This document shows positions 17,199 to 25,164 of a DNA stretch of 64,000 bases, piece after piece; position 1 is the stretch's first letter; the number at the start of each line of letters is the position of its first letter. The position numbers and the translations under genes were made by a program. The DNA lies in the NCBI GenBank assembly GCA_023251435.1, contig JAHEYU010000005.1, forward strand, positions 62,001-126,000, given 5' to 3'. Origin of the DNA: Bacteroidota bacterium (GTDB lineage Bacteria > Bacteroidota > Bacteroidia > Bacteroidales > Prolixibacteraceae). The notes under the pieces are model-generated. The model was not told where the DNA came from, did no database searches, and saw nothing but the letters and a program-made list of their open reading frames with translations.

Positions 17199-17819
17199 AT
17201 GGAAATAATTATTAAATGGCTTTCAGGAAATTACATTGAGCTCCTGGGAGCCATTTTAGGTATTGCCTACATTTTTTTCTCTATTCGCCAGAATATACTC
17301 ACCTGGCCGGTTGGATTGCTTACTTCAGCGCTTTACGTGTGGGTCTTTTTTGCCTCCAGTCTTTATGCTGAAATGGGACTTCAGATTTACTACCTGTTTA
17401 TAAGTTTTTACGGTTGGTACGAATGGTTGTACGGCAGTTCTTCAGGCAAATCGGAACCGTTAAAAGTGAGTCGTTTAAGCCTTCGTTTGGGCACGATACT
17501 TTTGATAATCAGTCTGGCGCTTTTTGTTTTGTTATGGTATATCCTGAATAATTATACCGATTCGAATGTTCCGATGGCCGATGCACTGGCAACCGCACTT
17601 GGAATTGTTGCAACCTGGATGCTGGCCCGAAAAATTCTGGAACACTGGCTTTTATGGGTTTTTGTTGATATATTTTCGATCGGACTTTTTTTGCACAAAG
17701 AGCTTTATCCTACCGTTATTCTGTTTGTTGTTTACACCATCATGGCAGTTGTCGGGTTTGTTGAATGGAAGAAGGAGCTGGTGGGTGAGGGGTCAATGGA
17801 TCAGTTACCGGGAAAGTAA
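17199..17819 (+). CDS. pnuC: Nicotinamide riboside transporter PnuC
   Basis: PnuC is an inner-membrane facilitator for nicotinamide riboside. The 206-residue protein has about seven hydrophobic segments and the family motifs WPVGLLTSALYVWVFF and YYLFISFYGWYEWLYG. I place the start at ATG 17199; the upstream TTG at 17187 falls inside the end of a heptad repeat. It is followed 8 bases later by an NR-kinase-like gene, giving an uptake-and-trapping pair for NAD salvage. No TPP or other riboswitch is seen upstream. Confidence 0.94.
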   Translation: MEIIIKWLSGNYIELLGAILGIAYIFFSIRQNILTWPVGLLTSALYVWVFFASSLYAEMGLQIYYLFISFYGWYEWLYGSSSGKSEPLKVSRLSLRLGTILLIISLALFVLLWYILNNYTDSNVPMADALATALGIVATWMLARKILEHWLLWVFVDIFSIGLFLHKELYPTVILFVVYTIMAVVGFVEWKKELVGEGSMDQLPGK

Positions 17820-17827
17820 TTACAGAG

Positions 17828-18364
17828 ATGAACAGAGAAAATAAACAAATACGAATTGCTGTTACAGGTCCTGAATCGACCGGTAAAACCACTTTGGCCA
17901 AACAGTTGGCTGAATTTTATAACGGATTGTATATAAGTGAATTTGCGCGCGAATTTGTTGAAACTTTGCCCCGACATTATACTTACGATGATGTTGAAAC
18001 AATTGCATTAAAACAGCTCGAACAATACCAGTCAACCAAATCAGGTTCCGGGCAAATGTTTTTTTTTGATACATGGCTGATTATTACAAAAGTATGGTTT
18101 AATTGGGTATTTCAGCGAACACCCGATTGGCTGGAAAATCAGATTCAGGAATGTAAAATTGACTTATTTCTGCTGTGCCGTCCCGACTTGCCTTGGGAAG
18201 CCGATCCTGTTCGTGAAAACGGAGGTGAGAACCGCTTGAAACTGTTTGAACAATACCGCAACGAGCTGAACCATTATGGCTTTAAGTATGTTGAAATCGG
18301 AGGAAGCGGCAATGCAAGGTTGGAATCGGCAATTGTCGCAATCAATAGTTTGCATCAGGAGTAA
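17828..18364 (+). CDS. NadR-type ribosylnicotinamide kinase-like P-loop ATPase
   Basis: A 178-residue AAA_28-family P-loop protein. Walker A is TGPESTGKTTLAKQLAEFY near residue 12, followed by SEFAREFVE, which matches the kinase domain of NadR. The NadR adenylyltransferase and repressor domains are absent. Paired with PnuC (8-base gap), it probably phosphorylates incoming nicotinamide riboside to NMN, trapping it in the cell. Activity on thiamine or another nucleoside is an alternative. Confidence 0.88.
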   Translation: MNRENKQIRIAVTGPESTGKTTLAKQLAEFYNGLYISEFAREFVETLPRHYTYDDVETIALKQLEQYQSTKSGSGQMFFFDTWLIITKVWFNWVFQRTPDWLENQIQECKIDLFLLCRPDLPWEADPVRENGGENRLKLFEQYRNELNHYGFKYVEIGGSGNARLESAIVAINSLHQE

Positions 18365-18381
18365 AACTTTCAGACTTTTAG

Positions 18382-18412
18382 TTTGATATCACTTTCAAAA
18401 GTGTGATTTTTG
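18382..18412 (+). promoter_or_regulatory. cysE promoter with overlapping hairpin
   Basis: TTTG (18382-18385), a 19-bp spacer and GATTTTTG (18405-18412), one mismatch from TAnnTTTG. The spacer contains an inverted repeat ATCAC (18388-18392) / GTGAT (18403-18407) followed by Ts, which may also terminate the preceding NR-kinase transcript or act as an operator. Confidence 0.55.
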
Positions 18413-18435
18413 TCACTAATTAATAATCAGTACAA

Positions 18436-19365
18436 ATGCTTTCAGAAAAGAATTTTGAACACAAAATGAGCCGTGCTGTCGACCAATTGGCCGATCCAAA
18501 ATCATACAGCCTGGTTTGCCACGAGCATCGCATGGGCGAACCTTTACCTTCGATCGAAAAACTGGGCAAAATAGTTGGACTAATCCGCGAAATTCTGTTT
18601 CCGGGCTACTTCGGAAATACCAGTTTGCGGGCCAATACCATCAAGCATTACGTGGGTGTTAACATCGACGAATTGTTCGAATTATTGTCGGAGCAGATTT
18701 TGGCCGGACTATGCTTTACCTGCCAGAATCCTGAAATGGTTGATATGCAGGAGCGTTCGAAGTTTGCACAGGGCCTTGCTTCCGATCTTATTTCGTTTCT
18801 TCCTGAAATCAGGAGGCTAATGGTTACTGACGTTGAAGCTGCCTATTTGGGCGATCCGGCGGCCAATAGCAGGAGCGAAGTTATATTCTGCTATCCGGCT
18901 ATCCGGGCAATTATCAATCACCGCATCGGACATCAGTTGCTGCAATTGGGCGTGCCGCTTATTCCGCGCATTATTTCAGAAATGGGACACTCCGAAACAG
19001 GTATCGATATTCATCCGGGAGCACAGATTGGTGAATCATTTACGATTGATCATGGTACCGGGGTTGTAATCGGGTCAACCTGTATTATTGGTAACAATGT
19101 GAAACTCTATCAGGGAGTTACGCTCGGCGCCAAGAGTTTTCCGCTTGATGCCGATGGCAATCCTATCAAGGGAATTCCACGCCATCCGATAGTGGAGGAC
19201 AACGTGATCATTTACGCGCAGGCAACTATTCTGGGTCGTATCAGGATTGGAGCGAATTCTGTGATTGGTGGAAACGTATGGGTGACCAACAGCTTGCCAC
19301 CGAACACCAAGCTTGTTCAGTCTAAAGCCAAAGAAACCGATTACAGCGACGGTGCCGGAATTTAA
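18436..19365 (+). CDS. cysE: Serine O-acetyltransferase
   Basis: CysE acetylates L-serine with acetyl-CoA, the committing step of cysteine synthesis. The 309-residue protein has a long helical N-terminal domain, as in EpsC/plant-like forms, and a left-handed beta-helix of hexapeptide repeats: GHSETGIDIHPGAQIGESF with active-site His, DHGTGVVIGSTCIIGNNV and LGRIRIGANSVIGGNVWV. It has its own promoter at 18382-18412, and the next gene follows after 23 bases. No cysK is adjacent. Confidence 0.94.
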   Translation: MLSEKNFEHKMSRAVDQLADPKSYSLVCHEHRMGEPLPSIEKLGKIVGLIREILFPGYFGNTSLRANTIKHYVGVNIDELFELLSEQILAGLCFTCQNPEMVDMQERSKFAQGLASDLISFLPEIRRLMVTDVEAAYLGDPAANSRSEVIFCYPAIRAIINHRIGHQLLQLGVPLIPRIISEMGHSETGIDIHPGAQIGESFTIDHGTGVVIGSTCIIGNNVKLYQGVTLGAKSFPLDADGNPIKGIPRHPIVEDNVIIYAQATILGRIRIGANSVIGGNVWVTNSLPPNTKLVQSKAKETDYSDGAGI

Positions 19366-19388
19366 TAAGTCTTTAAAAACAATATATC

Positions 19389-20549
19389 TTGAAAAAACAA
19401 ACATACACCGCCACTACGCTGGCCGGATTAGAAGAAATACTTGCACAGGAGTTGATTGAAATTGGTGCCGATGAGGTGCAGATAGGACGTCGCTCGGTGT
19501 ATTTTAGTGGTGATTTAAAGTTACTTTACAAAGCGAATTACTGTTTGCGCAGCGCTTTGCGGATTTTACTGCCCATCGATTCGTACAAGATATTTTCGGC
19601 TGACGATTTGTATCAGCGCGGCAAAAACTTTAAATGGGAAGAGTTGTTTGGCTGCGACCAGACTTTTGCTATTCAGAGTACCGTTTTTACCGATCTTTTT
19701 AATAATTCGATGTTCGCGTCGCTCAAGCTGAAAGATGCCATTGTCGATCGTTTTCGCTATAAATTTGGCGAAAGGCCATCGGTCGATTCAAAGAATCCGG
19801 ATATACGGATTAACCTGCACATCAGCAACGAGTATTGTACCATTTCGCTCGATAGCAGCGGAGAATCGCTGCACAAGCGTGCTTACAGGCTCGACCAGAA
19901 CGAAGCGCCAATGAGTGAAGTGCTGGCTGCCGGTTTAATAAGGCTTTCGGAATGGGACCGTAAAAGCGATTTTGTTGATCCAATGTGTGGATCGGGCACA
20001 ATCGCCATCGAAGCGGCCATGTTGGCCAATGGAATTTATCCGGGTAGCATTCGGAAAGACTTTTCTTTTCGCAACTGGCGCAATTTTAATCCTGAATTGT
20101 TCAAACAAGTGGAAGAAGAAGTTCAGCCGGTGGGCGTTCAGCCTGTGAAAATTTCGGCTTCGGATATCTCTCGCCGCAACATCGATATTGCCTATAAAAA
20201 TGCCGAAGCTGCTGGCGTCTTGAAATTCATTGATTTTAAAATATCCGATTTTAAAGTGTTGGAACCAGCTTCCGATAAGCCTTTCCTGTTGTTTAATCCA
20301 CCTTACGGTGAACGTTTGACTCCGGATGATACCAATTTTTATGCGATGATTGGGGAACGGCTGAAACATCATTATTCCGATGCAACTGTCTGGATCATCA
20401 GTACGCCTCAATGCCTGAAATCAATAGGATTGCGACCTTCCCGTAAAATTTCAATTCTGAACGGTTCGCTGGAATGTAGTTTCAGGAAATACGAATTGTA
20501 TTCAGGTTCTAAGAAAATCTCTTCTTTGGGCATTGGTGCAGATAAATGA
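19389..20549 (+). CDS. THUMP-domain class I SAM-dependent RNA methyltransferase (RlmL N-domain/YpsC type)
   Basis: A 386-residue methyltransferase. Residues about 1-155 include the THUMP RNA-binding domain; the Rossmann-like catalytic domain follows, with SAM motif DPMCGSGTIAIEAAM near 200 and the N-methylation motif NPPYGERL near 302. It corresponds to the m2G2445-type half of RlmL and to YpsC proteins, so 23S rRNA is the likely target. The start is TTG (19389), giving MKKQTYTATTLAGLEEILAQ; no ATG fits better. It lies 23 bases after cysE. Confidence 0.9.
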   Translation: MKKQTYTATTLAGLEEILAQELIEIGADEVQIGRRSVYFSGDLKLLYKANYCLRSALRILLPIDSYKIFSADDLYQRGKNFKWEELFGCDQTFAIQSTVFTDLFNNSMFASLKLKDAIVDRFRYKFGERPSVDSKNPDIRINLHISNEYCTISLDSSGESLHKRAYRLDQNEAPMSEVLAAGLIRLSEWDRKSDFVDPMCGSGTIAIEAAMLANGIYPGSIRKDFSFRNWRNFNPELFKQVEEEVQPVGVQPVKISASDISRRNIDIAYKNAEAAGVLKFIDFKISDFKVLEPASDKPFLLFNPPYGERLTPDDTNFYAMIGERLKHHYSDATVWIISTPQCLKSIGLRPSRKISILNGSLECSFRKYELYSGSKKISSLGIGADK

Positions 20550-20573
20550 TGATAATAGATTGGATTGTTACAA

Positions 20574-20618
20574 GTTTCGGGTTACGTGTTGCGACCTGAA
20601 ACCCGAAACCCGTAACTT
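20574..20618. repeat. Heptad repeat with 10-bp perfect inverted repeat, GAAACCC type
   Basis: GTTTCGGGTT (20574-20583) and AACCCGAAAC (20600-20609) form a perfect stem with a 16-base loop. GAAACCC repeats at 20598 and 20605, followed by GTAACTT, in 7-bp register. It sits between convergent genes and ends 6 bases from the aroE stop, so it may serve as a terminator. Confidence 0.75.
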
Positions 20619-20623
20619 CTCCC

Positions 20624-21373
20624 TCAGCTATTCCAAATCTCCCAGGCCCTGATAGCTTGTAAATGGAGCATTTCCAATCCATTTTTTGTTTTTGCACCCC
20701 GCGCTTTACCATTTTTCAGAAACAGAGTTTCTTCCGGATTGTAAACCAGATCGAACAAAACATGATCGGATGTAATTGATTGATAAGGAATTTCCGGACA
20801 ATTATCCACATTCGGAAATGTTCCGATTGGAGTTGCATGGATGATAATCAGGTAATCTTTCAAAAGTTCGTCAGTTATCTGGCTGTATCTTATCTCGCTG
20901 GCAAACAACTGATCTTCGATGGAAGCTGATAAATATTCAATATTTAGTTTGTCGAGAATATGTTTGATGGCTTTTGAAGCCCCGCCGGTTCCTAAAATCA
21001 GCGCTTTTTTGTGCTTTTCTTCCAACATCGGGCGCAGCGAATTTTCGAATCCGTAAATGTCGGTATTGAATCCTTTTAAAAATCGTTTGCCATCTTTAAA
21101 AGTAATTTTAACTGTATTTACCGCTCCAATCTGCGCTGCTTCAGCATCAATTTCATCTAAGAAAGGCATGATTTGCTGTTTGTACGGAATGGTGCAGTTT
21201 AGTCCGAAAATGTTTTTATCCTGATCAAAAATACCGGGAAATTCATCAATGCTGTCCAGTTCGAAATTCACATATTCATGATCTGCAAGGTTCTCCTGCT
21301 CAAACTTTTCAGCGAAAAATTTTCTGGAAAACGAATATCCCAGCCTGTGTCCAATTAGTCCGAATGTTTTCAT
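20624..21373 (-). CDS. aroE: Shikimate dehydrogenase
   Basis: AroE reduces 3-dehydroshikimate to shikimate with NADPH in aromatic amino acid synthesis. The 249-residue protein begins FGLIGHRLGYSFSRKFF, whose Ser residues bind shikimate, then NCTIPYK with the catalytic Lys, AQIGAVNTV, the nucleotide loop LGTGGASKAI, and GLEMLHLQA at the C-terminus. It is slightly shorter than the 270-residue norm, as common in Bacteroidota. It lies downstream of the ABC-F-like gene's convergent partner region and appears monocistronic. Confidence 0.95.
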   Translation of the reverse strand: MKTFGLIGHRLGYSFSRKFFAEKFEQENLADHEYVNFELDSIDEFPGIFDQDKNIFGLNCTIPYKQQIMPFLDEIDAEAAQIGAVNTVKITFKDGKRFLKGFNTDIYGFENSLRPMLEEKHKKALILGTGGASKAIKHILDKLNIEYLSASIEDQLFASEIRYSQITDELLKDYLIIIHATPIGTFPNVDNCPEIPYQSITSDHVLFDLVYNPEETLFLKNGKARGAKTKNGLEMLHLQAIRAWEIWNS

Positions 21374-21430
21374 TTGTATTCATTTTATAAATTTCAAATA
21401 GGGGCGTTTTTGTTTCAGGTTTCGTTGTCA

Positions 21431-21458
21431 ACTGCGACTGAACACTGAACTCTGAACA
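21431..21458. repeat. Heptad repeat array, CTGAACA type
   Basis: CTGAACA at 21438, CTGAACT at 21445 and CTGAACA at 21452, preceded by ACTGCGA at 21431, all in 7-bp register. It ends 8 bases from the stop codon of the ABC-F gene. Confidence 0.75.
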
Positions 21459-21466
21459 CTAATGCG

Positions 21467-23329
21467 TTAAGCCAGTTCGCTTAATTCGAGCCAGCGCATT
21501 TCTTTTTCTTCCAGTAAATCGGAAACCGTTCCGAACCGTATTGATTTTTCGTGCAATTGGTCATTGCTTAAAGTTCCTGAATTCAATTCATCGCTTATTT
21601 GTGTCTTTTCATTTTCGAGCGATTCAATATCATTTTCGAGTTGCTCCAATTCCTTTTTTTCATTGAAAGTCAACTTTCGTTCCTTTGCTTTTTCCGGTTT
21701 TGCCAGTTCTTTCGCATCTGGTTTTTTTAACTTTTTTGCCAGTTCTTCATCGTCAATTTGCTTGTTTCTCCAGATAGTATAGCTGCCCGGAAAATCTTTA
21801 ATATTGCCCTCGCCATCGAATACAAACAGGTGATCGACAATTTTATCCATGAAATAACGGTCGTGCGAAACAATGATTACACAGCCCTGAAATACGCGCA
21901 AATACTCTTCCAGAACCGATAGAGTCATAATATCCAGATCATTGGTTGGCTCATCCAGAATCAGGAAATTCGGATTTGTCATCAGGATTGTGCAAAGATA
22001 CAATCGCCGTTTTTCGCCTCCTGAAAGACGTTCAACAAAAGAATACTGAGTGTCAGGAGGGAAAAGGAATGTGGTAAGTAATTGTGATGCAGTAAGTTTT
22101 CGGCCATCTTCGAAATTGATAACTTCGGCGATTTTCTGAACAACATCAATCACTTTGTCGCCGGGATTAAATTCAATGCCCGTTTGCTGGTAGTAGCCAA
22201 AACGAATGGTTTGCCCGATTTCAACCGTTCCTTTATCAGCTTGAAGATTTCCGGTAACAATGTTCAGGAAGGTCGATTTTCCGGTGCCGTTTTTACCTAC
22301 AATTCCTACTTTTTCGAAACGCTGGAATTTATACGAGAAATCCTTTATCAGGCAAAGCGAGTCGTACGATTTACTAATATTGTCGAGATCAAGAATTTTA
22401 TTTCCGATCCGCGACGAATTCATGCTTAGTTCAATATTGTTCTCGTTCAGGTTTTGTGACGCTTTTACCTTCAGATCTTCAACGCGTTCCATTCTGTATT
22501 TCGATTTGTGCCCGCGTGCCTGGGGCATTCGTCTCGACCATTCTAATTCGGTACGAAGCAGATTTTTTGCCCTTTCAACCACCGCAGCGGTCGAGTCCAT
22601 CCGATCCTGACGTTTTTCAAGAAAATAGGAATAATTACCGCGATAACGGTAAATTGTATTTCCCTCCATTTCCAGAATTTCGTTGCAAACCCGATCGAGA
22701 AAATAGCGATCGTGCGTAACCATGAACAGCGTAACTTTTGTTTTTTCAAGGTAGTTTTCCAGCCATTCAATCATTTCCAGATCGAGGTGGTTGGTAGGCT
22801 CATCAAGCATCAGCAAATCAGGCTCATTAATCAGTGCATTTGCCAATGCCACACGCTTTTTCTGTCCTCCTGAAAGTTCTGAAATCCGTTGGTCGTAATT
22901 GGTGACTTTAAGCTGGGTAAGTATCTGTTTTACTTTTACTTCATAGTCCCAGGCATGATGCCGTTCCATCAACTCGGTGTATTTTGTGATGTCATCCTTG
23001 TGATTCAGTCGCAATGCCAGTTCGAAATTTCGGATGACTTCAACCATCTCGTCTCCCGACTGAAATACAGCTTCGAAAACCGTAAGATTTTCATCCAATT
23101 CAGGAATTTGTTTGAGATATGCAATTTTAATATCGCCGGTTTTGGTTATTTGTCCCGATTCCGGAGTGTCGTTTCCGGCAAGCAATTCCATGAGGGTGGT
23201 TTTTCCTGTACCATTGCGGGCAATGAGTGCTATCTTTTGATGCTGAAAAATGGTGAAGGAAATATTTTCGAACAATAACTGTTCGCCAAATCGCTTCGAT
23301 AAATTTTCAGCCTGTAAAAACGGAGTCAT
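21467..23329 (-). CDS. ABC-F family ATPase (Uup type)
   Basis: A 620-residue soluble protein with two ABC cassettes and no transmembrane domain, acting on the ribosome or DNA. First cassette: Walker A ARNGTGKTT, signature LSGGQKKRVALA, Walker B LLMLDEPTNHLD. Second: GKNGTGKST, LSGGEKRRLYLC, FLILDEPTNDLD. The linker holds the P-site tRNA interaction motif region, and the C-terminus (KERKLTFNEKKELEQLEND) is a coiled coil typical of Uup. The start at 23329 is chosen because a -7 box lies at 23348-23341 on this strand, leaving only a leader of about 6 bases and excluding the longer frame beginning at 23362. Confidence 0.93.
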   Translation of the reverse strand: MTPFLQAENLSKRFGEQLLFENISFTIFQHQKIALIARNGTGKTTLMELLAGNDTPESGQITKTGDIKIAYLKQIPELDENLTVFEAVFQSGDEMVEVIRNFELALRLNHKDDITKYTELMERHHAWDYEVKVKQILTQLKVTNYDQRISELSGGQKKRVALANALINEPDLLMLDEPTNHLDLEMIEWLENYLEKTKVTLFMVTHDRYFLDRVCNEILEMEGNTIYRYRGNYSYFLEKRQDRMDSTAAVVERAKNLLRTELEWSRRMPQARGHKSKYRMERVEDLKVKASQNLNENNIELSMNSSRIGNKILDLDNISKSYDSLCLIKDFSYKFQRFEKVGIVGKNGTGKSTFLNIVTGNLQADKGTVEIGQTIRFGYYQQTGIEFNPGDKVIDVVQKIAEVINFEDGRKLTASQLLTTFLFPPDTQYSFVERLSGGEKRRLYLCTILMTNPNFLILDEPTNDLDIMTLSVLEEYLRVFQGCVIIVSHDRYFMDKIVDHLFVFDGEGNIKDFPGSYTIWRNKQIDDEELAKKLKKPDAKELAKPEKAKERKLTFNEKKELEQLENDIESLENEKTQISDELNSGTLSNDQLHEKSIRFGTVSDLLEEKEMRWLELSELA

Positions 23330-23340
23330 ATTTTTTTCTG

Positions 23341-23348
23341 CAAAAGTA
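23341..23348 (-). promoter_or_regulatory. ABC-F gene -7 box
   Basis: Read on the minus strand this is TACTTTTG, an exact TAnnTTTG match, only 11 bases before the ATG. The predicted mRNA would be nearly leaderless. Confidence 0.65.
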
Positions 23349-23408
23349 ACATTTTCGGGCAACCTGTCGAATACACTTTTTAACTGGAATTAGAACCCTT
23401 TTTTATTT

Positions 23409-23416
23409 TAAGTTTG
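23409..23416 (+). promoter_or_regulatory. nth -7 box
   Basis: TAAGTTTG, an exact TAnnTTTG match. Its TTG is in frame with nth and could be mistaken for a start codon at 23414. Confidence 0.65.
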
Positions 23417-23440
23417 GAATCACAAAATATTAAAAGTGAG

Positions 23441-24091
23441 ATGAACAAAAAAGAACGATTTGAACGTGTAATCAGTTATTTTCAGAAAGAGATGCCCATT
23501 GCCGAAACAGAGCTGGAATACAAAAATCCTTATGAATTGCTGGTTGCGGTAATTCTTTCGGCCCAATGTACCGACAAACGTGTTAATTTGATTACTCCTG
23601 ATTTATTAAAACGTTTTCCAACACCTGAAGCGATGGCTGCAGTTGATTCTGCCGAGGTTTTTGATTATATCAGATCGTGTTCGTATCCCAATAATAAAGC
23701 AAAGCATCTGGTTGGCATGGCTCGTATGCTGGTAAACGATTTTGATGGAAAGGTTCCCGATGACATAGATGAATTGCAAAAACTACCTGGAGTCGGACGA
23801 AAAACGGCCAATGTAATCGCTTCGGTGGTTTACAACAAGCCTGCAATGGCTGTCGATACGCACGTTTTCAGGGTTTCTGCCCGCATTGGATTGACTGTTG
23901 GTTCTAAAACTCCTTTGGAAACAGAAAAGCAACTGGTCGAATACTTTCCTGAAGAATTGCTCCCACTGGCGCATCACTGGCTCATTTTGCACGGACGATA
24001 CACTTGTCTGGCCCGGTCGCCAAAATGTGAAAAGTGTGGATTAACCGCTGTTTGTGAATATTTTCAGGAAGAACAACAAAAACAAAAATGA
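23441..24091 (+). CDS. nth: Endonuclease III
   Basis: Nth is a bifunctional DNA glycosylase/AP lyase for oxidised pyrimidines. The 216-residue protein has LLVAVILSAQCTDKRVN, the helix-hairpin-helix LQKLPGVGRKTANVI with catalytic Lys121, VDTHVFRVSARIGL with catalytic Asp139, and the C-terminal [4Fe-4S] cluster cysteines in CLARSPKCEKCGLTAVC. The ATG at 23441 follows the -7 box at 23409 and is preferred over TTG 23414. It is divergent from the ABC-F gene. Confidence 0.96.
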   Translation: MNKKERFERVISYFQKEMPIAETELEYKNPYELLVAVILSAQCTDKRVNLITPDLLKRFPTPEAMAAVDSAEVFDYIRSCSYPNNKAKHLVGMARMLVNDFDGKVPDDIDELQKLPGVGRKTANVIASVVYNKPAMAVDTHVFRVSARIGLTVGSKTPLETEKQLVEYFPEELLPLAHHWLILHGRYTCLARSPKCEKCGLTAVCEYFQEEQQKQK

Positions 24092-24222
24092 GCAATTATC
24101 AAAATCAGTCAGATATGTTCTCATAAAACCATCTAACCTGTTTGATAATCAACTAAATATTAAATGTTTGCCATTGCTGCGAAATTAATTTTGTTAATTT
24201 TTTTATATTTTGCCAAACTTTG

Positions 24223-24230
24223 TACATTTG
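24223..24230 (+). promoter_or_regulatory. Ferredoxin gene -7 box
   Basis: TACATTTG, an exact TAnnTTTG match, 30 bases before the ferredoxin ATG. Confidence 0.7.
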
Positions 24231-24260
24231 TGACATTCAAAAAACTAAAAAAATAGAGTT

Positions 24261-24431
24261 ATGGCTTATAGAATTTCAGAAGAATGTATTGCTTGCGGTA
24301 CATGCATCGATGAATGTCCTGTTGAAGCAATTTCTGAGGGAGATATCTACAAAATTGATGCAGACCTTTGCACCGATTGTGGATCGTGTGCCGAAGTTTG
24401 TCCGGTTGATGCAATTTCGGTTGCAGAGTAA
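24261..24431 (+). CDS. 2[4Fe-4S] ferredoxin
   Basis: A 56-residue clostridial-type ferredoxin, a low-potential electron carrier. It has two CxxCxxCxxxCP motifs, CIACGTCIDECP and CTDCGSCAEVCP, in pseudo-twofold arrangement, with MAYRISEE at the N-terminus. Such ferredoxins serve pyruvate:ferredoxin oxidoreductase and related enzymes in anaerobic metabolism. It has its own promoter (24223) and a strong terminator (24454), so it is monocistronic and probably highly expressed. It is short enough to be missed by length-filtered gene calls. Confidence 0.95.
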   Translation: MAYRISEECIACGTCIDECPVEAISEGDIYKIDADLCTDCGSCAEVCPVDAISVAE

Positions 24432-24453
24432 TTTCCGCTAGAAATAAAGCTAC

Positions 24454-24493
24454 AAAGAAGCTGATCCTAAAAAGGGTCAGCTTCTTTTTTTTT
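24454..24493 (+). terminator. Rho-independent terminator after ferredoxin
   Basis: Stem AAAGAAGCTGATCC (24454-24467) with GGGTCAGCTTCTTT (24474-24487), one wobble pair, and nine Ts at 24485-24493. Confidence 0.92.
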
Positions 24494-24556
24494 GCCCCAG
24501 CTTGCAACTATGTGGTCTGATTTTTGTCAATAAAAGCAGATTCTAATACTGTTACC

Positions 24557-24916
24557 ATGAAGACAATTTCTGCTTTTTTATTGATAATGGTTTGTTATTT
24601 GGGAAGTTACGCGCAAAAAGCGGCGACACAACCTTCTGTCACAATAACCGAAAACTCCTCTTTCTCAATCAATAAAGTATATCCCAACCCGGTAAAAGAT
24701 TTTGTAATCGTTGAAATTCGATCTGAAGATGCCGGGACAATGCAAGTCAGCTTAATCAATGTTCTTGGTTCTGAAGTAAAAAAGTGGGAATCATCCAATC
24801 TTCTTCAGGGCGAACAAAAAATGAAATTCGAACTCGGTTCCATTAAGAGTGGTGTTTATTTTCTGAAAATCGTGAAATCAGGTCAGGTAAAAACACAGGT
24901 AATAAAGAAGAATTAA
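24557..24916 (+). CDS. Minimal secreted protein with T9SS type A sorting domain
   Basis: A 119-residue protein made of a Sec signal peptide (MKTISAFLLIMVCYLGSYAQ), about 20 linker residues and a complete type A C-terminal sorting domain (INKVYPNPVKDFVIVEI, VSLINVLGSEVKKWE, GVYFLKIVKSG, VIKKN). These domains direct export by the type IX system and cell-surface attachment. There is essentially no passenger. The ATG at 24557 is used; an upstream in-frame TTG at 24524 lies in a TGATTTTTG promoter-like box. Confidence 0.88.
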   Translation: MKTISAFLLIMVCYLGSYAQKAATQPSVTITENSSFSINKVYPNPVKDFVIVEIRSEDAGTMQVSLINVLGSEVKKWESSNLLQGEQKMKFELGSIKSGVYFLKIVKSGQVKTQVIKKN

Positions 24917-25094
24917 ATAGCTGCTTTCAGATTATACCGATAATATCCAATTGAAATATTGTGATTCACGTTTAAAACGGTTCTGCATAATTCAGGGAAA
25001 TGTGTTAGATTCTAAAAGGGCAAAATGTTGCCTCCTCTTGTAAACGGAAGAAGTTAGCTCCAATTATCATCCATCAATAAAGACTACAAATAAA

Positions 25095-25132
25095 AAAGCA
25101 GGCAAACGATTTTACCCGATTACCTGCTTTTA
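25095..25132 (-). terminator. Terminator downstream of the Gfo/Idh/MocA gene
   Basis: AAAAGCAGG (25095-25103) pairs with CCTGCTTTT (25124-25132). Read on the minus strand it ends in a T run (A run at 25093-25098), as needed for the minus-strand gene at 25165. Confidence 0.7.
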
Positions 25133-25164
25133 TTCAGTGCATCCGAAGGATGTTGTTTAATCAA

